Source: CAIWHR01 sp040007035 (lineage in GTDB: Bacteria > Pseudomonadota > Gammaproteobacteria > Burkholderiales > Casimicrobiaceae). From it: a DNA stretch of 64,000 nucleotides. The position numbers were made by a program, and so were the translations under genes. The notes under the pieces are model-generated. The model worked only from the letters and a program-made list of their open reading frames with translations, had not been told where the DNA came from and searched no databases. Position 1 is the stretch's first letter; the number at the start of each line of letters is the position of its first letter. Shown here piece by piece: positions 54,087 to 63,060 of the stretch. The stretch lies in the NCBI GenBank assembly GCA_040007035.1, contig JBDTVU010000004.1, positions 6,949-70,948 of the forward strand, in the 5' to 3' direction.

Positions 54087-55592
54087 ATGTCCGCCGCCGC
54101 TTTCGACCTCCTCGTCATTGGCGCCGGCATCAACGGCGCGGGCATCGCGCGCGATGCGGCTGGCCGCGGCCTGTCGGTGCTCGTCGTCGAGCAGGACGAC
54201 ATCGCCGCCGCGACGTCGCAGTGGAGCACCAAGCTGATCCACGGCGGCCTCCGCTATCTCGAGTACTACGAATTCCGTCTCGTCCGCGAGTCACTGTCCG
54301 AGCGCGAGATCGTGCTGCGGCAGGCGCCGCATCTCGTCGCGCCGCTGCAGTTCGTCCTGGCGCACGAGCCGCACCTGCGGCCGGCGTGGATGATCCGGAT
54401 GGGGCTCTTCATGTACGACCATCTGTCGCGGCGGGTGACGCTGCCGGCATCGTTCGGCGTCAACCTCGCGGGCTCGAAATGGGGCGCCGGGCTGAAGCCC
54501 CGCTTCGGCAAGGGCTTCGTCTACGCCGACGCGCGCGTCGACGACGCGCGGCTCGTGCTCGCCAACGAAATGGCGGCGCGCGACCTCGGTGCAGACGTCC
54601 GCGTGCGCACGCGGCTGACCGGCGCGGTGCGCCAACAGGGGCATTGGCGCGCGACGCTTACCGGGCCGGACGGCACGACGACGGAGGTCACCGCGCGAGC
54701 GATCGCCAACGTTGCGGGGCCGTGGGTCAAGGTCATCCGCGACGCCGTCGGCGCGACGCCGTCGAAGGAGAACGTTCGCCACGTCAAGGGCAGCCACATC
54801 GTCGTGCCGCGCGTGCATGCGGAAAATCACGCATACCTGCTGCAGAACGCCGACAACCGGATCGTGTTCGTCATTCCGTTCGAAGGCCGCTATTCGCTGA
54901 TCGGCACCACCGACGTGCCTGTTACCGAGTTCGAGCGGCCGGAGATCTCCGCCACCGAGGTCGACTACCTGCTCGACCTTGCCAACACCTATCTCGACCG
55001 GCCGCTGACGAAGGCCGACGTGGTGTGGACGTTCTCGGGCATCCGGCCGCTGTACGACGACGGTGCGTCCGACCCGTCGGCGATCACCCGCGACTACGTG
55101 CTGAAGCTCGATGGCGGTGGCGACGCCGGCGCGCCGCTTTTGTCCGTCTACGGCGGCAAGATCACGACGTACCGCAAGCTCGCCGAGCACGTAATGGACG
55201 AGCTGCAGCCGTTCTTCCCGAAGATGAAGCCGGGCTGGACGAAGGACGTGCCGCTGCCCGGCGGCGACTTGCCGGCGGGCGGTCTGGCCGCGTGGACGGC
55301 GGAGCTCGCGCGTCGCTATCCGGCGGTGCCGGCCGATGTCGTCGCGGGACTCGCGCGTCGCCACGGCTCGCTTGCGCCGAAGATTCTCGGTGACGAACAA
55401 ACGCCGGCGAGTCTTGGCGAAATCTTCGGCAACGGGCTGACCGCTGCGGAAGTCCGCTACATGGTGCGCGAGGAATGGGCGCGCACGGCCGACGACGTGC
55501 TGTGGCGGCGGAGCAAGTGCGGCCTCGGCCTGGACGACGCCGCCCGCGCGCGCGTCGCCGCGTGCGTCGCGCAGGCGCGCGCCGCCGCGTGA
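54087..55592 (+). CDS. glpD: Aerobic glycerol-3-phosphate dehydrogenase
   Basis: GlpD is the membrane-associated flavoenzyme that oxidises sn-glycerol 3-phosphate to dihydroxyacetone phosphate and passes electrons to quinone. The 501-residue protein has the FAD motif VIGAGINGAGIARDAAGRG (about 10-28), SQWSTKLIHGGLRYLEYYEF, and GSHIVVPRVHAEN. It also shows the DVVWTFSGIRPLYDDG and SVYGGKITTYRKLAEHV blocks. It is complete. The stop overlaps the next start, coupling it to a HAD phosphatase. No glpF or glpK is nearby. Confidence 0.95.
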   Translation: MSAAAFDLLVIGAGINGAGIARDAAGRGLSVLVVEQDDIAAATSQWSTKLIHGGLRYLEYYEFRLVRESLSEREIVLRQAPHLVAPLQFVLAHEPHLRPAWMIRMGLFMYDHLSRRVTLPASFGVNLAGSKWGAGLKPRFGKGFVYADARVDDARLVLANEMAARDLGADVRVRTRLTGAVRQQGHWRATLTGPDGTTTEVTARAIANVAGPWVKVIRDAVGATPSKENVRHVKGSHIVVPRVHAENHAYLLQNADNRIVFVIPFEGRYSLIGTTDVPVTEFERPEISATEVDYLLDLANTYLDRPLTKADVVWTFSGIRPLYDDGASDPSAITRDYVLKLDGGGDAGAPLLSVYGGKITTYRKLAEHVMDELQPFFPKMKPGWTKDVPLPGGDLPAGGLAAWTAELARRYPAVPADVVAGLARRHGSLAPKILGDEQTPASLGEIFGNGLTAAEVRYMVREEWARTADDVLWRRSKCGLGLDDAARARVAACVAQARAAA

Positions 55593-56404
55593 CCGACGCT
55601 GCGCCGGCACCGGCAATGCAGCCGCTGGCGCAAATGCCCGACGCCGTGCGCCGCGCGATTCGCGGCGTCCTCACCGACATCGACGACACGTTGTCGACGC
55701 ACGGCCGCCTGACCGCCGGCGCCTACGCCGCGATGGAGCGGCTGCGCGCCGCAGGCAAGCTCGTGATTCCGATCACCGGCCGCCCCGCCGGCTGGTGCGA
55801 CCACATCGCGCGGATGTGGCCGGTCGATGCCGTGGTCGGCGAGAACGGCGCGCTGTGGATGCGCTACGACGAAGGAGCGCGCCGGCTCGTCCGCGGCTAC
55901 GCCGTGCCGGACGCCGAGCGACGCGCCAACCGTGCCCGGCTGGCCGCCATCGGCGAATGGATCGCCGCCGCGGTGCCCGGCTGCGCGCTCGCGTCGGACC
56001 AGCTCTATCGCGAGACGGACCTCGCGATCGATTTCCGCGAGGACGTGCCGCCGCTCCCGCGAGCGAGCGTCGACCGCATCGTCGCGCTGATGGAAGCCGA
56101 GGGCATGACGGCGAAAGTCAGCTCGATCCACGTCAACGGCTGGTTCGGCCGCTACGACAAGCTGGCGATGACGCGGACACTGCTGGCCGAGGCGTTCGGC
56201 ATCGACGTCGACGCCGAGCGTGCGCGCTTCGCCTTCGTCGGCGACTCGCCCAACGACGCGCCGATGTTCGCGTTCTTCCCCAATGCCGTCGGCGTCGCCA
56301 ACGTCCGCGAATTCGCCGACCGGATCGCGACGCTGCCCGCGTACGTGACGTTCGCCGAAGCCGGCGCGGGCTTTGCCGAGCTCGCGGCGGCGCTGCTCGC
56401 CTAG
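55589..56404 (+). CDS. HAD-IIB family phosphatase
   Basis: A 271-residue hydrolase of the HAD superfamily with a type IIB cap. Motif I is LTDIDDTLSTHG (nucleophile and second Asp), motif II is in PITGRP, and motif IV is FVGDSPNDAPMFAFF. The general look is near sucrose-phosphate or mannosyl-phosphoglycerate phosphatases, but the substrate cannot be read. The GTG at 55589 overlaps the glpD stop (GTGA); an ATG at 55616 is the alternative. Because it is coupled to glpD, a phosphorylated C3 or sugar-phosphate substrate is possible. Confidence 0.82.
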   Translation: MTDAAPAPAMQPLAQMPDAVRRAIRGVLTDIDDTLSTHGRLTAGAYAAMERLRAAGKLVIPITGRPAGWCDHIARMWPVDAVVGENGALWMRYDEGARRLVRGYAVPDAERRANRARLAAIGEWIAAAVPGCALASDQLYRETDLAIDFREDVPPLPRASVDRIVALMEAEGMTAKVSSIHVNGWFGRYDKLAMTRTLLAEAFGIDVDAERARFAFVGDSPNDAPMFAFFPNAVGVANVREFADRIATLPAYVTFAEAGAGFAELAAALLA

Positions 56405-56412
56405 CGCGGACG

Positions 56413-56428
56413 GCCGGCGGTCGCCGGC
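56413..56428. terminator. Palindromic hairpin between convergent HAD and Yip1-like genes
   Basis: GCCGGCG (56413-56419) and CGCCGGC (56422-56428) form a compact inverted repeat in the 32 bp between two convergent stops. A terminator for both directions is plausible. There is no T-run. Confidence 0.4.
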
Positions 56429-56436
56429 GACGTTGG

Positions 56437-57924
56437 CTACTTCGCGGCGGCCAGCGCCGCGAGCTTGCCGAGGTCGACCTGCTTCAACGCCCCGGCCAGC
56501 GCGTCGGGGTCGACCCCCGAACCGCGCACCGAGACGCTGAAGCGATCGGAGGCGATGACGTCGACCTCGCCGCTGCGGCCGCGCCGGTCGTAGCGCTCAT
56601 GGACGAGCGTGCCGTCGACACGGCGCGTGCGCTCGTAGCCGCTGTCGGTTTCCTTTTCCATGCTCGGATCGAACTTCGCCGCCAGGCCGGCGAGGCCGGA
56701 CAGCGAACCCATGTCGGCGATCTCGATCGTGATCCGGCCGTCGCCGCCGCTGTACACGCCGATGGCGCTCGATCCCTTGATTCCCATCGCCTCGCCGCTC
56801 TGCCCCGACGATTCGTTGCGCTGCATTCCGGGCAACGCACCCGGCAGCAATTCGCGGAGGCGGTGGAAATCGACCGGCTGCACGTCGCGACCCCCCGTCA
56901 CCAGCGCGCCGACGGCGCCCAGCGCCGCGTTGACGTCGGCGGGCGGGGCGTTCGCGCCCGCGCGCCCGGCCTTGTCGGCCTCTTTGCCGAACTTCTCCAG
57001 CGTCTTCAGAGCCTCGCCGACCTTCGCCCGTTCGGCGTCGGTCTTGCCGCCGAAGATGCCCGACAGCACGCCGGCCGCCGCGTCGGTCGCGGCCGTGTCG
57101 CCGCGGCCTTGCATCGACAGCGTGGTGTTTGCGCGCATCCCGGCAAAACCGAGCCCGCCGATCACGAGCGTGCTGACGAGGCCGACGACGACGCTGACGA
57201 CGATCGCGCAGAGGACGAGCACGATCGTGTAGCCGATCGACTTCTCCGGCGGGCAGCGCATCAGCAGCGGCAGCCCGGTGTACAGGAGATATAGACCGTA
57301 GAGCCCGGCGAGAACGCCGAGGATGGAGAGCGCAGGCAGGATGTTAAGCACGCCGGCGACCCACGCCGGCGTGAACGCGTACGCAACGACCTTCAGTGCC
57401 GCCAGTGGGTTCTTCTGCGCGTCGAACGTCGGCGCCAGCGCGTCGACGAGCCAGCTGATCAGGAACACGCCGACGAACGCCAGCACGTAGCTCACCACCG
57501 CCGTCGCGAGGCCGGTGACGACCGGAACGCGCAGCGTCCCCAGCAGCGGCACGCCGACGCCGACCAGCGAGTGGCCGATGAACGCCGCGACGACGCCGAT
57601 CGCGGCGAGCGGCGCGACGTACCCGAGATAGATTGCGCGCGCCGACGACGGCTCGGCGGCGATCACCGGCCACTCGGTCGACGGCGACAGCAGGATCGCC
57701 TTGACGCGGGCGACGATGCCGCGGACGGCGTCGGCGTCGAACGCGGGCGCTTCGCTGCCGGCCGGCTGGCTGGCGACACCGGCGGCTGCCGGCGCCGGTG
57801 CGCTCGCGGCCGGCGCCGCCGGCTCGGCCTCGGGTTTCGATGGCGCCGCAGCAACGACGGCGCCGCAATGGTTGCAGAAGCGTGCGCCGTCGACGATCGA
57901 TTTACCGCACTGGCTGCAGAACAT
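56437..57924 (-). CDS. Zinc-ribbon and Yip1-like membrane protein
   Basis: A 495-residue protein. The N-terminus is a double CxxC zinc ribbon (MFCSQCGKSIVDGARFCNHC, residues 1-20), followed by an Ala/Pro linker to about 70. The middle (about 80-260) holds four or five membrane helices in the Yip1 pattern, with ILLSPSTEWPVIAAEPSSARAIYLGYVAPLAAIG at its start. After a further helix the last 220 residues are soluble and contain VQPVDFHRLRELLPGALPGM and GRITIEIADMGSLSGLAGLAAKFD. The function is unknown; bacterial Yip1 proteins are not well studied. The ATG at 57922-57924 puts the zinc ribbon at the start. Confidence 0.82.
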   Translation of the reverse strand: MFCSQCGKSIVDGARFCNHCGAVVAAAPSKPEAEPAAPAASAPAPAAAGVASQPAGSEAPAFDADAVRGIVARVKAILLSPSTEWPVIAAEPSSARAIYLGYVAPLAAIGVVAAFIGHSLVGVGVPLLGTLRVPVVTGLATAVVSYVLAFVGVFLISWLVDALAPTFDAQKNPLAALKVVAYAFTPAWVAGVLNILPALSILGVLAGLYGLYLLYTGLPLLMRCPPEKSIGYTIVLVLCAIVVSVVVGLVSTLVIGGLGFAGMRANTTLSMQGRGDTAATDAAAGVLSGIFGGKTDAERAKVGEALKTLEKFGKEADKAGRAGANAPPADVNAALGAVGALVTGGRDVQPVDFHRLRELLPGALPGMQRNESSGQSGEAMGIKGSSAIGVYSGGDGRITIEIADMGSLSGLAGLAAKFDPSMEKETDSGYERTRRVDGTLVHERYDRRGRSGEVDVIASDRFSVSVRGSGVDPDALAGALKQVDLGKLAALAAAK

Positions 57925-58040
57925 TGACGGGCTCCTCGATGGAATCGTGCCGCGCACGGCGCGCACGAGCTCAGGCGATTGTGCGCCGCGCCGCCTGCCG
58001 TTTCAACGGCGCGGGGCGCCGAAGCGCGAAGCGGCGGGCG

Positions 58041-59330
58041 TCAGCGCCGCGGTGCCAGCGCCGCGCGTCCGGCATAGCGGGCGCCGGCGCCGAGCGCCTC
58101 CTCGATCCTCAGCGCCTCGTTCCACTTCGCCATCCGCTCGCCGCGGGCGAACGAGCCGACCTTCAACTGGCCGGTGTTCCAGCCGACGGCGAGATGGACG
58201 ATCGAAACATCCTCCGTTTCGCCCGACCGCGCCGACACGATCGTCGCGAAGCCCGCCGCGGCGGCCGCGGTGCGCGCGGTGAGCGTTTCGGTGACGGTGC
58301 CCGCCTGGTTCGGCTTCAGCAGCACGGCGTTGCACGCGCGATCGGCGGCGGCGAGCGCGACTCGCGCCGCGTTCGTCGTCAGGTAGTCATCGCCGACGAT
58401 CTGCACGCGGGCACCGGCCGCCCGCGCGAACGCGATCCAGCCGTCGCGATCGTCCTCGGCGAGCGGGTCCTCGATCGACACGATCGGATAGCGGTCGAGC
58501 CAGCCGACGAGCATTTCGATCATCCCGTCGCGGTCCAATTCGCGCCGGTCGAGCCCGAGCGTGTAGCGGCCGTCGCGGCCGAACTCGGACGCGGCGATGT
58601 CGAGCGAGATCGCGACGTCGGCGCCCGGCGTGTAGCCCGCCCGTTCGATCGCGCGAACGAGCATCGTCAGCGCCGCCTCGTTGGAGTCGAACGCCGGCCA
58701 CCACCCGCCTTCGTCGGCAACGCCGGCGAGCGCGCCCGCCTCGCGCATCAGGTCGCCGGCGGCGCGGTAGACCTCCGCCGTCATCGCCAGCGCTTCGCCG
58801 AACGACGTAGCGCCGACGGCGATCACCATCAGGTCCTGGATGTCGATCCGCCGGCCGGCGTGCGCGCCGCCGCCGAAGATCTGGATTTGGGGCAGCGGCA
58901 GCGACACCGGACCGTCGCCCGCGAGCCAGCGCCACAGCGGCGTCTGTTGTGCGGCCGCGGCGGCGTGGGCGACGGCGAGCGACACGGCAACCGTCGAATT
59001 GCCGCCGAGCGCCGCCTTGTCCGGCGTGCCGTCCAGTGCGATCAGCGCGCCGTCGATCGCCGCCTGGTCCCGTGCGTCGCGACCAACGAGCGCGCGGGCG
59101 ATTGCGCCGTCGACGCTGGCGATCGCGCGCGTCACGTCCAGCCCGCCGAACGCCGCGCCGCCGTCGCGCAGGTCGATCGCCTCGCGCGAGCCCCGCGAGG
59201 CGCCGGCCGGCGCGATCGCCCGCCCCGACGTGCCGTCCCACAGAGTCACTTCCGCCTCGACCGTCGGGCGCCCGCGCGAGTCCCAGACGCGGCGCGCGCG
59301 GATCGACGCGATCGCCGTGGCGGACGTCAT
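58041..59330 (-). CDS. Divergent enolase-family protein
   Basis: A 429-residue protein with the whole enolase fold and most of its active site. Retained are His157 (GGGAHAG), Glu207 (VADEGGW), metal ligands Asp244, Glu287 and Asp314, and lysines 339 and 390. Two changes stand out: the loop Glu168-equivalent is Asp166 (IDIQDL), and the SHRSGETED motif reads SARSGETED, so the substrate-phosphate His is Ala367. It may be a weakened or re-specialised phosphopyruvate hydratase. Housekeeping eno of betaproteobacteria usually lies in a pyrG-kdsA locus, so this is probably a second copy. Its ATG overlaps the stop of an upstream kinase gene (ATGA). Confidence 0.85.
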   Translation of the reverse strand: MTSATAIASIRARRVWDSRGRPTVEAEVTLWDGTSGRAIAPAGASRGSREAIDLRDGGAAFGGLDVTRAIASVDGAIARALVGRDARDQAAIDGALIALDGTPDKAALGGNSTVAVSLAVAHAAAAAQQTPLWRWLAGDGPVSLPLPQIQIFGGGAHAGRRIDIQDLMVIAVGATSFGEALAMTAEVYRAAGDLMREAGALAGVADEGGWWPAFDSNEAALTMLVRAIERAGYTPGADVAISLDIAASEFGRDGRYTLGLDRRELDRDGMIEMLVGWLDRYPIVSIEDPLAEDDRDGWIAFARAAGARVQIVGDDYLTTNAARVALAAADRACNAVLLKPNQAGTVTETLTARTAAAAAGFATIVSARSGETEDVSIVHLAVGWNTGQLKVGSFARGERMAKWNEALRIEEALGAGARYAGRAALAPRR

Positions 59331-60367
59331 CGCGCCGTCCCGGCGGCCCAGGCCGCGGCGATCGGCGCCAGCGCCGGGGACGGCGCCACGAGCAGCCGTC
59401 GCGCGAATCGGCGCACCTCGTCCTTGTCTTCGTATGTCGTGAGGTACTCGACCGGCGACTTGCCGTCGATCCGCGCGAGCATCAGCGCCGGCAGCAACGC
59501 CGCAGTGCGCGCTTCGAGCGCCGCGCGCGGCTCCCACGCGACGTGCGCGAAGTAGGCGTCTGCCAGCGCGTTGAACGTGTCGACGTAGCGCCCGCGCCAC
59601 GCCGGATGCCACGCGCCCTTCAACAGCAGGTGATTGAGCACGAACGCGAGATCGAACGCCGGGTCGCCGTACCACGCGCATTCGGCGTCGAGGATGACCG
59701 GACCGGCCGGACCCTGCAGCAGGTTCTTCGGGCTGAAGTCGCCGTGGACCAGCACCCGCTTCGTCGTCCGCGTCGTCTCCACCAGCGCGTCGAATCGTGA
59801 CGCGAGGTCAGGATGTGCGCGGCCGGTGGCGACGAGGTAGGGCTCGAGCCGGATCGCGTAAAAGATGTCGTCGGTGGCGAATCGCAGCGCGAGGTCCGGC
59901 CGGTCGGCAGTGGCGGCGTGGATCTGCCCGAGCACCGCGCCCACCGCAGCCGCCGCGCCGGCGTCGATCTCGCCCGCCGCGAGCAGCGACTTCCACACCG
60001 GATGATCGTCCGGCGCGAGCCACGCCATCGCAAAGGCGCCGGCGTCGCGGTCCTCGCCCAGGATCGCCGGCACCGCGGCCGGGACGATCGCGCCGGCGAC
60101 GCGCATCCAGTCGACCTCGTAGCGGTTGCGCTCGACCGGCGCGCGCCAGTCGGCGGCCACCTTGAGCTTCGGCAGCGCGCGCTTGACGCAGATGACGCCG
60201 GACGGCAATTCGGCGCGATAAATGTCCGAGGAGACGCCGCCGGCAAGCGCGACCCACCGAATCGGTTGGTGAGCGCACACTATGCCCATATGCACCAGCG
60301 CACGTGCCAACTCATCGGTGCCTGCCGCCAGCGCCGGGGCTGAAGGCGAGGTCATCGGCGGCGTCAT
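59327..60367 (-). CDS. APH/choline-kinase-like phosphotransferase
   Basis: A 346-residue kinase of the aminoglycoside phosphotransferase fold. The nucleotide loop is GGVSSDIY (about 43-50), the lysine is in ICVKRALPK, the catalytic loop is VLVHGDFSPKNLL (HGDFSPKN at 208-215), and the metal-binding Asp is in VILDAECAWYGDPAFDLAFVL. The small molecule phosphorylated is unknown. The stop overlaps the start of the enolase-like gene, so the two are expressed together. The ATG at 60367 is chosen; a second ATG at 60355 is equally possible, and longer frames add an unrelated basic leader. Confidence 0.82.
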   Translation of the reverse strand: MTPPMTSPSAPALAAGTDELARALVHMGIVCAHQPIRWVALAGGVSSDIYRAELPSGVICVKRALPKLKVAADWRAPVERNRYEVDWMRVAGAIVPAAVPAILGEDRDAGAFAMAWLAPDDHPVWKSLLAAGEIDAGAAAAVGAVLGQIHAATADRPDLALRFATDDIFYAIRLEPYLVATGRAHPDLASRFDALVETTRTTKRVLVHGDFSPKNLLQGPAGPVILDAECAWYGDPAFDLAFVLNHLLLKGAWHPAWRGRYVDTFNALADAYFAHVAWEPRAALEARTAALLPALMLARIDGKSPVEYLTTYEDKDEVRRFARRLLVAPSPALAPIAAAWAAGTAR

Positions 60368-60503
60368 CGGCGGGGAAATGCTGTCGGGTACATTACTTGC
60401 ATGCCAAACCTGACCTATCATAGCAACCCCCGGTTCCAACGCCCTGATGCAACGAGGCGCGAGCGGACGACGGGGACGAGAAGTGTTGGGGGGGATCGCC
60501 ACC

Positions 60504-60743
60504 ATGGTTCGATACGGCTTCAACATCCGCACCCGAAGCGGGCAGCGCGTCGACAACATCCACATCATGGCCGCGTCGCAGGACGATGCCGAGCGCCGGC
60601 TGCGGCAGATGTACCTGCACTGCGAGATCATCGAATGCCGCGAGCAGTCGGTCCCGCGGCGCGTCGACACCCTCGACATCGAAGGCGTGATCGGATTGAT
60701 CAGCGCCGCCGCGCCGTCAATTCACAAAACCGGCACCCACTAG
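60504..60743 (+). CDS. Small conserved-looking hypothetical protein
   Basis: A 79-residue protein, MVRYGFNIRTRSGQRVDNIH followed by IMAASQDDAERRLRQMYLHCEII. The mix of short strands and a charged helix looks like a real folded protein rather than an antisense shadow; I do not recognise its family. The ATG at 60504 is preferred over a frame start at 60447 because the earlier part is arginine/glycine-rich. Its last 27 bases overlap the 3' end of the convergent ParA-like gene. Confidence 0.55.
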   Translation: MVRYGFNIRTRSGQRVDNIHIMAASQDDAERRLRQMYLHCEIIECREQSVPRRVDTLDIEGVIGLISAAAPSIHKTGTH

Positions 60744-61481
60744 CTCGTTGACGAGCGCCAGGTAGTCCTCGGCACCCCGGCTCCCGGGCGCGTGCCGGAA
60801 CACATCCAGCTCCACGGCCGGGCTCTCGGCCAGCTTCACGCTCTCGCGGATCCGCGTCGCGCAGACCTCGCCCGGCCGGAACGACGCGGCCATCCGCGCG
60901 ACGACCTCGTCGCTCATCTTGCGCCGCACGTCGAATCGCGTCAGCACGTAGCGGCGCGGCAGCCTCCGCTTGAACACGGGTTCCAGCGCGTTCAGCGCGC
61001 GCTCGACCTGAAGCGCGCCCTGCAGCGCGAGAAAGTCGCACGACACCGGCACCAGCAGCAGATCGCAGGCGAACACGGCATTGAGCGACAGCACGTTGAG
61101 CAGCGGGCAGCAGTCGATGACGACCGGCCCGGGCACCGCGTCGGCCTGGTGCAGCGCGTGCCGCAGCTTGGTCACCACGTTGACGCCCTTGCCCAGCAGC
61201 GAGTCGATCTTCGACAGGTCGAGGTGCGCCGGGCACAGCACGACGCCGCTCTTGGTGATCTGGGCGACGTCCGCCAGCGGCCGCTGGCGGACGAAAAAGC
61301 TGTAGACGGAATCGTCGGCGAGCTTCGGCTGGGCGCCGAAGATGTGCGACAGGTGCGCCTGCGGATCGAGGTCGATGCCGAGCGGCCGCTGGCCGCGCTG
61401 CCCGATCGCAGCCAGCAGGTTCAGCGCTGTCGTCGTCTTGCCGACGCCGCCCTTCTGGTTGAACACGGCGATGATGGCCAT
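60717..61481 (-). CDS. Orphan ParA-family ATPase
   Basis: A 254-residue ParA/MinD-type ATPase: MAIIAVFNQKGGVGKTTTAL carries the deviant Walker A box, followed by IDLDPQAHLSHIFG and VVIDCCPLLNVLSLNAVF (Walker B region, with Cys-Cys where DxPP is usual). It differs strongly from the chromosomal ParA at 38564 and has no ParB neighbour, so it likely positions another cargo. The ATG at 61479-61481 lies only about 10 bases from a -10-like TAGTAT and has no ribosome site, hinting at a leaderless message. Confidence 0.82.
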   Translation of the reverse strand: MAIIAVFNQKGGVGKTTTALNLLAAIGQRGQRPLGIDLDPQAHLSHIFGAQPKLADDSVYSFFVRQRPLADVAQITKSGVVLCPAHLDLSKIDSLLGKGVNVVTKLRHALHQADAVPGPVVIDCCPLLNVLSLNAVFACDLLLVPVSCDFLALQGALQVERALNALEPVFKRRLPRRYVLTRFDVRRKMSDEVVARMAASFRPGEVCATRIRESVKLAESPAVELDVFRHAPGSRGAEDYLALVNELVGAGFVN

Positions 61482-61491
61482 CGCGCCGAGG

Positions 61492-61519
61492 ATACTAGAT
61501 GCCGCGCCGGCGCGCGCAA
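61492..61519 (-). promoter_or_regulatory. Possible leaderless promoter of the orphan ParA gene
   Basis: On the minus strand TTGCGC (61519-61514), a 16 bp spacer and TAGTAT (61497-61492) stand so close to the ATG at 61481 that transcription would begin at or near the start codon. Confidence 0.35.
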
Positions 61520-61574
61520 GCCCACCTTCGGCGCGGCGCATTGCCCGGGGGCGTCCACGGCGGGGCTGGCTGCG

Positions 61575-61603
61575 TTGGGGCCTGCGGGCCGATGCCGTAT
61601 CAT
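61575..61603 (+). promoter_or_regulatory. Probable glmU promoter
   Basis: TTGGGG (61575-61580), a 17 bp spacer and TATCAT (61598-61603) precede glmU by about 65 bp, in the 186 bp divergent gap with the orphan ParA gene. Confidence 0.45.
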
Positions 61604-61667
61604 CTGCGCATTGGTGATTCGCCGGGGCCCCGATGCGGCGGTCCCGGCGCCCGAACCCCCTTTCTCC

Positions 61668-63053
61668 GTGGCCTCGTCCCCGCTCCAGATCGTCGTCATG
61701 GCCGCCGGCCAGGGCAAGCGCATGCACTCGGCGCTGCCGAAGGTGCTGCATCCGCTCGCCGGCCGGCCGCTGGTCGCGCACGTGCTCGACGCCGCCCGCG
61801 CGCTCGCGCCGCGCGCGCTCGTCCTCGTCGTCGGCCACGGAGGCGACGCGGTCCGCACTGCGCTCGCCGCGCCGGACCTCGCGTTCGTCACCCAGGACCC
61901 GCCGCGCGGCACCGGCGACGCCGTCCGCCTCGCGCTGGCGACGCTGCCGGCCGACGGCGTGACGCTGGTTGCCAACGGCGATTGCCCGCTGATTCCCGCG
62001 GCGACGCTCGCTGCGGTCGTCGGTCTGGCTGCCGGCGACCGGCTGGCGCTGCTGACCGCGCGGGTCGGCGAACCGGCAGGGCTGGGCCGCATCGTCCGCG
62101 ACGCCGCGGGCGCCGTGCGCGGCATCGTCGAGGAGAAGGACGCGAGCCCGACCGAGCGCGCGATCGCCGAGATCTACACCGGCGTGCTCGCGGCGCCGAC
62201 GGCGCTGCTGCGGCGGTGGGTAGCGGCGCTGACAGACGACAACGCGCAGCGCGAGTTTTACCTGACCGACATCGTCGCGATGGCAGTGCGCGAGCGCATG
62301 TCGGTCGACGCCCACGTCGCGGCGGACGAGCGCGACGTGCTGGGCGTCAACGACCGCGCGCAGCTCGCGGCGATCGAACGGATCGTCCAGGCGCGGCAAG
62401 CCGATGCGCTGCTGAAATCAGGCACGTGGATCGCCGATCCGTCGCGCATCGACATCCGAGGCACGCTCGCCTGCGGCCGCGACGTGCGGATCGACGTCGG
62501 CTGCGTGTTCGAAGGTGACGTCGAGCTCGCGGACGACGTCGCCGTCGGCGCGCACTGCGTGCTGAAGAACGTCAGCGTCGGCCCGGGCACCGCGATCGCG
62601 CCGTTCTCCCACGTCGACGGCGCGACGATCGGCGCCAATGGCCGGATCGGGCCGTACGCGCGGCTGCGGCCCGGCGCGGTGCTGGCCGACGACGTCCACA
62701 TCGGCAACTTCGTCGAGGTCAAGCAGGCAACGATCGGCGCCGGCAGCAAGGCAAATCACCTCTCGTATATTGGCGACGCGACGATCGGCAGCGGCGTAAA
62801 CGTCGGCGCCGGCACGATCACCTGCAATTACGACGGCGCCAACAAGCACCGGACGGTGATCGAGGACGGCGCGTTCATCGGCTCCGGCACCGAGCTCATC
62901 GCGCCGGTGACGGTCGGCCGCAACGCGACGCTCGGCGCCGGCACCACGCTTACGCGCGACGCGCCGGCCGACGCGCTGACGGTGTCGCGGGCGAAGCAGG
63001 CGTCGGTCGCCGGGTGGAAGCGGCCGGTGAAGAAGCCGAAAGTCGGGGGCTGA
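61668..63053 (+). CDS. glmU: Bifunctional UDP-GlcNAc pyrophosphorylase/acetyltransferase GlmU
   Basis: GlmU acetylates glucosamine-1-phosphate and couples it to UTP, giving UDP-GlcNAc for peptidoglycan and lipopolysaccharide. The 461-residue protein has the uridyltransferase domain (QIVVMAAGQGKRMHSALPKVLHPLAG) and a left-handed beta-helix acetyltransferase domain of hexapeptide repeats with NFVEVKQATIGAGSKANHLSYIGDATIG and AGTITCNYDGANKHRT. The GTG at 61668-61670 gives (M)ASSPLQIVVMAAGQG, the usual start. It is followed by glmS 7 bp later; together they make the amino-sugar branch. Confidence 0.95.
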   Translation: MASSPLQIVVMAAGQGKRMHSALPKVLHPLAGRPLVAHVLDAARALAPRALVLVVGHGGDAVRTALAAPDLAFVTQDPPRGTGDAVRLALATLPADGVTLVANGDCPLIPAATLAAVVGLAAGDRLALLTARVGEPAGLGRIVRDAAGAVRGIVEEKDASPTERAIAEIYTGVLAAPTALLRRWVAALTDDNAQREFYLTDIVAMAVRERMSVDAHVAADERDVLGVNDRAQLAAIERIVQARQADALLKSGTWIADPSRIDIRGTLACGRDVRIDVGCVFEGDVELADDVAVGAHCVLKNVSVGPGTAIAPFSHVDGATIGANGRIGPYARLRPGAVLADDVHIGNFVEVKQATIGAGSKANHLSYIGDATIGSGVNVGAGTITCNYDGANKHRTVIEDGAFIGSGTELIAPVTVGRNATLGAGTTLTRDAPADALTVSRAKQASVAGWKRPVKKPKVGG

Positions 63054-63060
63054 TCAGACC

